From the NCBI GenBank assembly GCA_018813375.1, contig JAHJBU010000032.1, positions 1-6,929 on the forward strand: a stretch of DNA of 6,929 bases, in the 5' to 3' direction. Positions 1 to 5,909 of this stretch are shown here, in pieces. The notes beneath the pieces were generated by a model, which saw only the letters and a program-made list of their open reading frames with translations, made no database searches and had not been told where the DNA came from. The translations under genes were made by a program, and so were the position numbers. How positions within the stretch are numbered: the stretch's first letter is position 1; every line of letters begins with the position of its first letter. Source of the stretch: Patescibacteria group bacterium (GTDB lineage Bacteria > Patescibacteriota > Microgenomatia > UBA1400 > PJMF01).

Positions 1-131
1 AGCTGGATAAATGTGATGATTTAAGCTGGTTTCCTTTAGATAGTTTGCCGGAAAATACTTTACTCTATATTAGAGAAGCTATTAAGAATTATTTTTCTAA
101 AACTTTATATTCTGAGGTGGGGTGGAAGTAG
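1..131 (+). CDS. NUDIX hydrolase, C-terminal fragment (5' end outside window)
   Basis: The frame with codons starting at base 3 is open from the window edge to TAG at 129-131 and gives 42 residues. The tail has the pattern DKCDDLSWFPLDSLPENT, then YIREAI, and ends YSEVGW. From family knowledge, many small NUDIX hydrolases (nucleoside-diphosphate-X hydrolases such as 8-oxo-dGTP diphosphatase-like enzymes) end with a segment of the form P-x-K-C-x-x-L-x-W-F-x-L-D-x-L-P-E-N followed by a helix and a final SE(F/Y)GW. The catalytic NUDIX box (GX5EX7REUXEEXGU) would lie upstream and is not in the window, so substrate and activity cannot be judged. The stop lies 4 nt before the next gene, whose Shine-Dalgarno site sits inside these last codons, so the two are probably co-transcribed. 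Confidence 0.75.
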   Translation, partial: LDKCDDLSWFPLDSLPENTLLYIREAIKNYFSKTLYSEVGWK

Positions 132-135
132 CAAC

Positions 136-918
136 ATGCAGCAAAAAGTCACTTTTTTAAACTCACGCGGTAACAAGCTAGTAGGTATTTTAGAAAATCC
201 TACTGGTAATATAAGTACCCCCATAATGCTTTTAGTTCATGGATTTGCTTCTAATAAAGATAGTCAGAGCTTGCCACCTCTTTTAAAAAAATTACATCAA
301 AATAAAATTGCAACTTTTCGAATTGATCTTTCTGCCAGAGGTGAGAGTGAGGGTAGATTTGAAAATGTAACAGTGACGAGTGACACGCAGGATGTTTTGG
401 CTGCTATTGGATATCTAAAAAATCAGGGATATTACCAAATTGGTTTAGTTGGCTCTAGTTTTGGTGGTTTAGCTAGCATCATGGCTGCGGTTGGGAATGA
501 TGATGTGTTTTGTTTGGTTTTAAAATGTCCAGTCACAGATTGGTTACAAACTCATTTTTTACAAAAACCAGGCATACTAGAGCAGTGGAATAAAGAAGGC
601 TTTCTGTGTTTTGAGCATGATCCAAGCAAGCCCAGAATGGCTTATGCTGCAGTTCTGGATGCTCAGAAAAATATAGCCTCTGAGGTAGCAAGTAAAATTA
701 AAATTCCTACTTTAGTTGTTCATGGAGATAAAGATGAAATGGTACCTTATGAGGGCAGTCATGGATTTGTCAAACTTTTACCCAATGGCAAACTACATAC
801 GATTAAAGGCGGGCTACATCACTTGAGGAAAAATCCCAAACATTCTGTAGAAGAAAATAAAGTTATTAGTGAGTTTATTGTTAGGCAGGTAAATCATATA
901 AAGGCGATGACTATTTAA
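136..918 (+). CDS. alpha/beta hydrolase (serine esterase/acyl-hydrolase type)
   Basis: A 260-residue cytosolic protein with no signal peptide or membrane helix, of normal length for a single-domain alpha/beta hydrolase. Visible motifs in order: the oxyanion-hole strand LLVHGFASNK (32-41); DLSARGESEG (64-73), a variant of the family's D-x-RG-x-G-x-S-x-G; the nucleophile elbow GSSFGG (106-111) with Ser108 as nucleophile; HGDKDEMVP (196-204) with Asp200 as the probable acid; and GGLHHL (225-230) with His229 (or His228) as the base. The triad is therefore intact. The substrate is unknown; a short-chain ester or acyl-peptide is plausible. The start ATG at 136 is supported by GGAAG at 124-128, 7 nt upstream, with a second purine-rich stretch (GAGGTGG) at 114-120. 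The gene follows the NUDIX fragment by 4 nt and is probably in its operon. Confidence 0.9.
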   Translation: MQQKVTFLNSRGNKLVGILENPTGNISTPIMLLVHGFASNKDSQSLPPLLKKLHQNKIATFRIDLSARGESEGRFENVTVTSDTQDVLAAIGYLKNQGYYQIGLVGSSFGGLASIMAAVGNDDVFCLVLKCPVTDWLQTHFLQKPGILEQWNKEGFLCFEHDPSKPRMAYAAVLDAQKNIASEVASKIKIPTLVVHGDKDEMVPYEGSHGFVKLLPNGKLHTIKGGLHHLRKNPKHSVEENKVISEFIVRQVNHIKAMTI

Positions 919-936
919 TGCTAAAATAACTCTAGC
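919..936 (+). promoter_or_regulatory. Probable extended -10 promoter placing the start at the glycosyltransferase ATG
   Basis: TGC-TAAAAT (919-927) matches an extended -10 element (TGn plus -10 hexamer). It is followed by 9 nt and then the ATG at 937. A start 7-9 nt beyond the hexamer would fall at or within about 2 nt of the ATG, giving a leaderless mRNA, and no Shine-Dalgarno motif is visible before this ATG. The position expected for a -35 box (about 899-904) is poor, so the call leans on the extended -10 and on the same layout at 5896-5910 and 6855-6870. Confidence 0.5.
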
Positions 937-1653
937 ATGCAAAAAACTAATCTTTCCGTCATTGTCCCGGTTTACAACGAAGCCCCCACAGTCAAAAAAG
1001 TCTTAGATCAATTAATTAAAGTCAAAGAAGTCAAAGAAGTTATTGTAGTCAATGATGGTTCTACTGATGATACGGAAAAAGAAATTAAAAAAGTCATTAA
1101 CTCAAAAAAATTAGGTGTCAAAAAAATTAAATACTTTAAAAAACCAAACGGCGGCAAAGGCAGCGCGGTCCGTCTTGGTCTTTCTAAAGTCACAGGCGAT
1201 TACACCCTCATCCAAGACGCAGATCTTGAGTACGATCCCCGCGAAATTCCTCTCTTACTTGACCCTTTAGACAGAGAAGGCGTAAAAGTCGTTTATGGCT
1301 CGCGTTTTATTGGCTCTCATTCCAATCTTTTATTTTGGCACCGCGTAGGAAATGCTTTTTTAAATTTTTTGGTTAATCTGCTTTACAACACCACCCTGTC
1401 TGACATGGAGACCTGTTATAAATTACTTCCTACAGATCTTTTTAGAAAACTTAATATTAGCGCCAATGCCTTTGATATGGAGCCAGAAATTACCTGTAAA
1501 TTACTTCGTCATGGCCATAACATTTTTGAAGTTCCTATTAGTTACGTAGGTCGAGATTTTACCCAAGGCAAGAAAATTACCTGGCGCGATGGTCTAGATG
1601 CTTTTCGAGTAGTATTGGGTATTAGATTTTTACCACCATCATTATTTAGATAA
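937..1653 (+). CDS. Family 2 glycosyltransferase, DPM1/polyprenyl-phosphate sugar synthase-like
   Basis: A 238-residue GT-A fold protein without membrane helices. Motifs in order: SVIVPVYNE (7-15) at the first nucleotide-binding strand; VVNDGSTDDT (37-46); NGGKGSAVRLGL (71-82); the DxD-type metal and nucleotide-sugar motif QDADLEYDP (93-101); YGSRF (120-124); DMETCYK (156-162); FDMEPE (179-184); and a closing WRDG (216-219). This set is typical of enzymes that move a sugar from a nucleotide donor to a polyprenyl or dolichyl phosphate at the cytoplasmic membrane face. Unlike CsbB, GtrB or ArnC, it lacks the two C-terminal membrane helices and so resembles DPM1. The sugar cannot be deduced. It opens a cassette, with its stop 1 nt before the ATG of the YfhO-like protein that could use the lipid-linked sugar. 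Valine is mostly GTC in its first half, unlike the gene upstream. Confidence 0.9.
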   Translation: MQKTNLSVIVPVYNEAPTVKKVLDQLIKVKEVKEVIVVNDGSTDDTEKEIKKVINSKKLGVKKIKYFKKPNGGKGSAVRLGLSKVTGDYTLIQDADLEYDPREIPLLLDPLDREGVKVVYGSRFIGSHSNLLFWHRVGNAFLNFLVNLLYNTTLSDMETCYKLLPTDLFRKLNISANAFDMEPEITCKLLRHGHNIFEVPISYVGRDFTQGKKITWRDGLDAFRVVLGIRFLPPSLFR

Positions 1654-1654
1654 A

Positions 1655-3841
1655 ATGCCAACTCTTGCCATGTTTGATAACTACTCGCTGATGATGCCCA
1701 TCAAGCTTTTTCAAGCTAGGTGGATTAGACAAGGCATCATCCCTCTTTGGAATCCTTTGCTATTCTCCGGCATCTCGCTTATTGGTGATATTAACCAATC
1801 TCTATTTTATCCCAGTACTTTATTATTTGTACTTTTTAAACCTGCCCTAGCTCTTAATTTAACTTTACTAATTCACTTATTTATCACCGGCTTAGGTATG
1901 TTTCATTTGGCTAAACAATTTGTCAAAAAAGGCCGCTGGGCTGTCTTGGCAGGAATTTTATGGATGTTGTCTGCTCAAGTGACTAATAGCTTAAATAATT
2001 TATCAATTCTTCAATCTTTAGCCTGGACACCGTGGGTGATATGGCTGGGATTATTATTAAGTAAAAACAAAAAAGCCCAGTGGTGGCTACCAATTATTAT
2101 TACTTTACAGTTATTGGGTGGTTATCCTCAACATGTGTTGTATGCAGTCTTGGGAGCATTGTTTTTGTCTGGTTTTAAAAAGAAAATTCAGTGGCAGATA
2201 TGGTTAAAAAATTGGTTGTTAGTTGGAATTACTTCAATATTATTATCATCATTTGTGTGGTTACCTTTTGTAGAAACCTTAGTGAGCTCAACCCGCGTCG
2301 TTCAGACTCAAATCCAGTCTGTTTCAGGCTCACTTCACCCAATTGAATTGATCAAATTAATCGTGCCAACATTTTTTGACAACTTACGACTGGGTTTGCG
2401 TTGGGGACCAAAGTGGAATCAAACACCATATTTAGCATGGTATATGGGTTGGTTAGGAATATTAGTACCAATTGTAGTAACTTTTTCTAAAAAGAGAACC
2501 AAATTAGATATGTGGTTAGCCGGTGGAGTTTTATTTACTCTTTGGTTTGCTTTAGGAGAGTACGCACCGGGGTTTAGATTACTGCAAAGAGCGATTCCAA
2601 TTTTAAAAATTTCCAGAATTCCCACCACTATTTTGGGAGTAGGGACGATTTTAATGATTCTATGGTTGGTGACGAGTTTGCCCAGATTGAAAATGAAGAA
2701 AAACTTTTTTATAGTTTTAATCTCAAGTGGATTGATTGCAACTGCAACAGCTAGTATTGGCTATATTTTGTCTAAATATTATCCACAAACTTTATGGGAA
2801 TTATTAAATAAATTAACTAACAACGCTTTATTTCAAAGTACTTTCCATACTTTAGAGAGAGATGCATTGATAGTGCAAAGCATTACCCGCAGCTTAATTT
2901 TTAGCTCTATTTTTTTTGTATTAGCGCTATGGATGTGGCAGCAAAAAAATTGGAAATTCCTAATTTTGTTTTTAACAATAGATGTCTTTATTAGCGCTCA
3001 GGGTTTATTAATCTTTGCACCAAATGATGTTTACCCAAAAAAATTTAATGTAACCTCCCGCCAAATATTTTCTAATTTTTATCTTTCTCCACAAGAGCGG
3101 ATCTTAACTCGCAATCTCAATCATCCCTACGCGGATTTTGCAGCTTACTGGGAGGCAGTCTCAGTACGCCAACCCTTTTCAGATTCTTATATTACCGATC
3201 AAGATTTGAAAGACTTTAGTCATTTAAATCGCTACCAACAAGGTTTAACTCCAGACTGGAATTTAGTCGCTGGAGTACCAATAGTAAATGGCTACAGCAC
3301 CCTTTTACCCAAAGACTATGTGCAGTTATGGACGGATGAGTCCAGTATTAATCAACTCCCGCAAATTAATTTAGACAATCAACTCTTGAGTGATTGGGCA
3401 GTCAAATATTATTTGGTTGATACTTGGTTTAGTCCACAAGAAGATTTGTCTAAGTATCCTTTAATAGCAGAACATGAGCAGTGGCAGCTTTATGAGTTAC
3501 CAGCTTTGCCTAGATTTAGATATGGAGATACTAGTGCGATTGAGTTAGAAAATTTTTCGGAAACCCCCAATGAAGTTTCGTTTGTTTTTGAAAATCAAGA
3601 TAATCATCATCATCATCAACAACTTATTATGGCTGATCGTTATGACACCAATTGGCGAGCTGAGATAAATGGACAGCAAGTAACACTCCAAAATCATCAA
3701 GAGATGAGGATGATTGAAATTGAGCCTGGTCAAAATAGTATTAGATTTTTTTATTCACCTAAATGGGTTTATTTGGGGCAGATGATTTCTAGTCTGACTG
3801 TTTTCTGCGGTGGTGCTTGGTTATTAATTAAGAGAAAATAA
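1655..3841 (+). CDS. YfhO-family integral membrane protein, putative GT-C glycosyltransferase
   Basis: A 728-residue protein with roughly 12-13 hydrophobic segments between about 53 and 455, a soluble extracytoplasmic domain (about 456-700) and a last helix (704-724) before a KRK end. Family signatures: IPLWNPLLFSG (29-39), GGYPQH (155-160), RIPTT (321-325), ALPRFR (617-622), and the C-terminal YDTNWRAEINGQQV (663-676) then PGQNSIRFFYSPK (691-703), which matches the YfhO pattern 'W-x-A-x-x-(N/D)-G ... Y-x-P'. In Bacillus and other Firmicutes YfhO is proposed to transfer a lipid-linked sugar to teichoic acid outside the cell, with the GT2 enzyme CsbB making the donor. A GT2 gene 1 nt upstream fits that scheme. 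Oddly, the usual first membrane helix is absent: the protein begins just before the PLWNP loop, and the frame upstream (open only back to 1613) has no start codon. No Shine-Dalgarno site is seen, so translation probably depends on coupling. Confidence 0.85.
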   Translation: MPTLAMFDNYSLMMPIKLFQARWIRQGIIPLWNPLLFSGISLIGDINQSLFYPSTLLFVLFKPALALNLTLLIHLFITGLGMFHLAKQFVKKGRWAVLAGILWMLSAQVTNSLNNLSILQSLAWTPWVIWLGLLLSKNKKAQWWLPIIITLQLLGGYPQHVLYAVLGALFLSGFKKKIQWQIWLKNWLLVGITSILLSSFVWLPFVETLVSSTRVVQTQIQSVSGSLHPIELIKLIVPTFFDNLRLGLRWGPKWNQTPYLAWYMGWLGILVPIVVTFSKKRTKLDMWLAGGVLFTLWFALGEYAPGFRLLQRAIPILKISRIPTTILGVGTILMILWLVTSLPRLKMKKNFFIVLISSGLIATATASIGYILSKYYPQTLWELLNKLTNNALFQSTFHTLERDALIVQSITRSLIFSSIFFVLALWMWQQKNWKFLILFLTIDVFISAQGLLIFAPNDVYPKKFNVTSRQIFSNFYLSPQERILTRNLNHPYADFAAYWEAVSVRQPFSDSYITDQDLKDFSHLNRYQQGLTPDWNLVAGVPIVNGYSTLLPKDYVQLWTDESSINQLPQINLDNQLLSDWAVKYYLVDTWFSPQEDLSKYPLIAEHEQWQLYELPALPRFRYGDTSAIELENFSETPNEVSFVFENQDNHHHHQQLIMADRYDTNWRAEINGQQVTLQNHQEMRMIEIEPGQNSIRFFYSPKWVYLGQMISSLTVFCGGAWLLIKRK

Positions 3842-3842
3842 G

Positions 3843-5825
3843 ATGGTGAAATTTTTTTATAGATTTATTAAATTAATACTTTTTTCAATAATTTTTCTTT
3901 TAATTCCTTCGCCAGCTAAAGCTAGCGAGCTCCCTCAGGTGATGATCATCAATCAAGTCCGAGGTACAGAATGTTGCGAAATTGGTGAAGTAGAAATTTT
4001 TCAAAAGCAACTAGATTATTTCACAGAAAAACAATTGCCAGCATTTTTTACACTGCGTTGGGATGTGCTCAATGATTCTAAATTTATTGATGTTATTAAG
4101 AAAGCTAACTCAGAATTATTTAACTGGGGTATATTTTTAGAAATCACACCAGATTTAGCCACAGCGGCTGAAGTTAATTACACCGGGACTGTTGATAATT
4201 GGTATCAGGCGCAGCATGCTTATACACTCGGTTATTTACCAGAAGAAAGAGAGCAACTGATTGATACTATCATGGCTAAATACAAGGAAATTTTTGGTCA
4301 TTATCCCACCCTCACTACTAGCTGGATTATTGACACACCGACACTTAATTATCTTCATGACGAATATGGTGTAGAAGTTCATCAAATTACTCGCGAGCAG
4401 TGGGGTACGGATAGCTACACTCTTTATGGCGGACCACCTCATTATCCATATCCTGCTAGTCGTAACTGGGCATTTATTCCAGATTACGCAGCCGTCAATC
4501 CTACTATAGTTGTCCGTCAAACTTTGACTGATCCAGTTTGGAATTACGGTGATACTCAGTCACGATTTACTAGCCAGCCCAATGACTTTGCTCAGGATGG
4601 CAAAGGTTTTGAGTATTTTGAAAAATTATTTAATCAAGCTTTATTTGAACAACCAGTAGGCCAAACTGGTTTTGCTTTGCTGGGCTTAGAAAATTCGATG
4701 AAAGATAAGTATCAGCAATTATTTAAACAACAACTTCAGGTGGTGGCTGATTACCAACAGCAAGGAAAAATAATTTTACCAGATTTAAAAACTCTTAAAA
4801 AAACTTGGCAGAGCACTGCTCTCACAGTTTATCAGGGTAGGGATTTAGTTAAAAACACTTCATCTCAAGCTATCTGGATATCAGGACAGAATTATCGTGT
4901 CCGCATTATCAAAAAAGAGCAACAAATTTGTGTGGATGATTTGCGTCTTTACGATGCTGCGCTCCAAGATTATTATGCCGATCATCAGGCCCGAGATTCG
5001 AGTTATTGGGTGACACCTTTTTTAATTGATGGTTCTAGATTTTATACTCATGAAAAATCCTGGTTTGGTAAGGAATACACCAGTAATGGTATGTTGCCTT
5101 TACCAGATATGGTGACTCAACCTGAGTGTTGGGAGTTGCCTATGGCTATTTCAGCTCAGGATCAACTTCAATTAAAGCAAGTTGATGCAGAAACTTTAAC
5201 TATTGATTACCAAAGCGAAGAAGGTTTAACTAGCCTTATTTTTAAACCAACAAGTTTTAAATTTCCGCCTGCACTAGATAATGTGAAACTGGCTTGGTCA
5301 GTTAATGGCGATGTTGTTTATGAATTGACCAAGAAATGTGCTACAAATTTTTGTTGGTATACCCCCTGGGTGAATCCTAAAATTTTTGCCCAAGCTCAAG
5401 AAATTCAAACGAGTGCTTTTTTACCAGAGCAGCGAGCAGGGAAGATCTCCACAGCTCAATCTAAGCTTTATGCAGATAACCCTTATGCGATTGCAGGGCG
5501 TAATCCGGTCCGGGTGGTGTTTATACCTCGCGATGAACAAGGGGTGGGGGTGAAGCTTGAGTCTCCACCCAATATTGAAACTGAGGTGAAATTAATTACT
5601 GATCCAGCATTAGTTTTAGCCGATGATCCTCAGTTTTATGATTTTATGAGTGATGAGCCACAGCGAGCAAAAATACAGTTTACAGTAGACAGTATACAGT
5701 TAACTGTCTCAGCTCATTTTGCCCCTAACTGTAAAAACAATCCTAAATATTGTTTATCTCATCCTCGTCAAGCCTGGTGGTACTTGAGAAGCTTGATAGG
5801 TGACAAACAGCGACTTTTTAAATAA
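3843..5825 (+). CDS. Exported protein with degenerate polysaccharide-deacetylase (NodB-like) N-domain; function unknown
   Basis: 660 residues. Residues 1-28 form a signal peptide (K3, R7 and K10 around and before a hydrophobic core LILFSIIFLLI, then SPAKA-S), with likely cleavage after Ala27 or Ser28. Residues about 31-325 read like a TIM-barrel of the glycoside hydrolase/deacetylase superfamily: LPAFFTLRWD (65-74), WGIFLEITPDL (95-105), GYLPEEREQLID (130-141), FGHYPTLTTSWIIDTPTLNYL (151-171), and YGGPPHYPYPAS (195-206). I recall similar uncharacterised proteins in CPR genomes. The TFDDG motif and the HxxxH metal motif of active NodB enzymes are not visible. Residues about 326-660 look mainly beta-rich and are unassigned. 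The mature chain has eight cysteines (44, 45, 363, 429, 499, 504, 630, 637), suggesting disulfides. The start overlaps the upstream stop region (TAA-G-ATG) with only a weak AAGAGA before it. It ends the glycosylation cassette. Confidence 0.65.
   Translation: MVKFFYRFIKLILFSIIFLLIPSPAKASELPQVMIINQVRGTECCEIGEVEIFQKQLDYFTEKQLPAFFTLRWDVLNDSKFIDVIKKANSELFNWGIFLEITPDLATAAEVNYTGTVDNWYQAQHAYTLGYLPEEREQLIDTIMAKYKEIFGHYPTLTTSWIIDTPTLNYLHDEYGVEVHQITREQWGTDSYTLYGGPPHYPYPASRNWAFIPDYAAVNPTIVVRQTLTDPVWNYGDTQSRFTSQPNDFAQDGKGFEYFEKLFNQALFEQPVGQTGFALLGLENSMKDKYQQLFKQQLQVVADYQQQGKIILPDLKTLKKTWQSTALTVYQGRDLVKNTSSQAIWISGQNYRVRIIKKEQQICVDDLRLYDAALQDYYADHQARDSSYWVTPFLIDGSRFYTHEKSWFGKEYTSNGMLPLPDMVTQPECWELPMAISAQDQLQLKQVDAETLTIDYQSEEGLTSLIFKPTSFKFPPALDNVKLAWSVNGDVVYELTKKCATNFCWYTPWVNPKIFAQAQEIQTSAFLPEQRAGKISTAQSKLYADNPYAIAGRNPVRVVFIPRDEQGVGVKLESPPNIETEVKLITDPALVLADDPQFYDFMSDEPQRAKIQFTVDSIQLTVSAHFAPNCKNNPKYCLSHPRQAWWYLRSLIGDKQRLFK
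5673..5709. repeat. Short 7-bp-period ACAGT array ending in an inverted copy
   Basis: ACAGT occurs at 5675, 5682, 5689 and 5696, exactly every 7 bp, and the next 7-bp step (5703) carries its inverse, ACTGT. The last two units form the 12-bp perfect palindrome ACAGTTAACTGT (5696-5707). AGACAGT (5687-5693) is also a perfect inverted match to ACTGTCT (5703-5709). The array lies inside the 3' part of the exported-protein gene, where it encodes beta-type residues (IQFTVDSIQLTVS). Because 7 is not a multiple of 3, codon repetition alone does not explain the exact spacing. Confidence 0.6.
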
Positions 5826-5848
5826 AAACTTTACAAAATCAGAACTTA

Positions 5849-5875
5849 TTAGCACTCATCTCTTTTGTCTGCTTA
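5849..5875. promoter_or_regulatory. CIRCE-like HrcA operator upstream of dnaJ
   Basis: The left arm TTAGCACTC (5849-5857) is identical to the CIRCE consensus half. After exactly 9 bp (5858-5866) comes GTCTGCTTA (5867-5875), which matches 6 of 9 positions of the consensus right half GAGTGCTAA. CIRCE is bound by the HrcA repressor and controls groE, dnaK and dnaJ operons in many bacteria. The site lies 34 bp before the dnaJ ATG and its right arm overlaps the predicted -35 box (5873-5878), a position suited to repression. The decayed right arm is the main doubt. Confidence 0.7.
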
Positions 5876-5883
5876 ACAAGCAG
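5869..5883. repeat. Perfect 6-bp inverted repeat over the dnaJ -35 box
   Basis: CTGCTT (5869-5874) and AAGCAG (5878-5883) are exact inverse copies separated by AAC, with T5868/G5884 able to add a wobble pair. No T-run follows, so it is not a standard terminator. It overlaps the CIRCE right arm and the -35 hexamer and may be a second protein-binding site or chance. Confidence 0.4.
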
Positions 5884-5901
5884 GACCTTTACTGTTAGAA
5901 T
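5873..5901 (+). promoter_or_regulatory. dnaJ promoter with extended -10; predicted leaderless transcript
   Basis: The -35 candidate TTAACA (5873-5878) is separated by 17 bp from the -10 candidate TAGAAT (5896-5901), which has TG at 5893-5894 making an extended -10. Only 8 nt separate the hexamer from the ATG at 5910, so transcription should start at or next to the start codon. No Shine-Dalgarno sequence precedes this ATG, which agrees with leaderless translation. Confidence 0.65.
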
Positions 5902-5909
5902 CTTTCCGT

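Noticed and set aside
1008..1193. Open frame on the minus strand (61 codons) inside the glycosyltransferase gene
   Set aside because: It lies wholly opposite a well-supported gene, shows low-complexity Leu/Thr/Ser content mirroring Lys- and Glu-rich codons, and has no recognisable domain.
3605..3616. (CAT)4 giving His651-654 in the YfhO-like protein as a metal site
   Set aside because: A short trinucleotide slippage tract in a loop between beta segments explains it; no other ligand pattern is visible.
4236..4520. Open frame on the minus strand (94 codons) inside the exported-protein gene
   Set aside because: The opposite strand encodes a continuous 660-residue protein with a signal peptide. 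The antisense product resembles no family, and I see no promoter or Shine-Dalgarno site for it.
5673..5709. ACAGT array as a LexA/SOS box
   Set aside because: The arms are in the opposite order to the Gram-negative CTGT...ACAG box and the site lies inside a gene, far from a plausible target promoter.
5868..5884. Hairpin CTGCTT-AAC-AAGCAG as a rho-independent terminator for the upstream operon
   Set aside because: No T-tract follows the stem and it coincides with the dnaJ -35 box, so an operator or chance palindrome is more likely.
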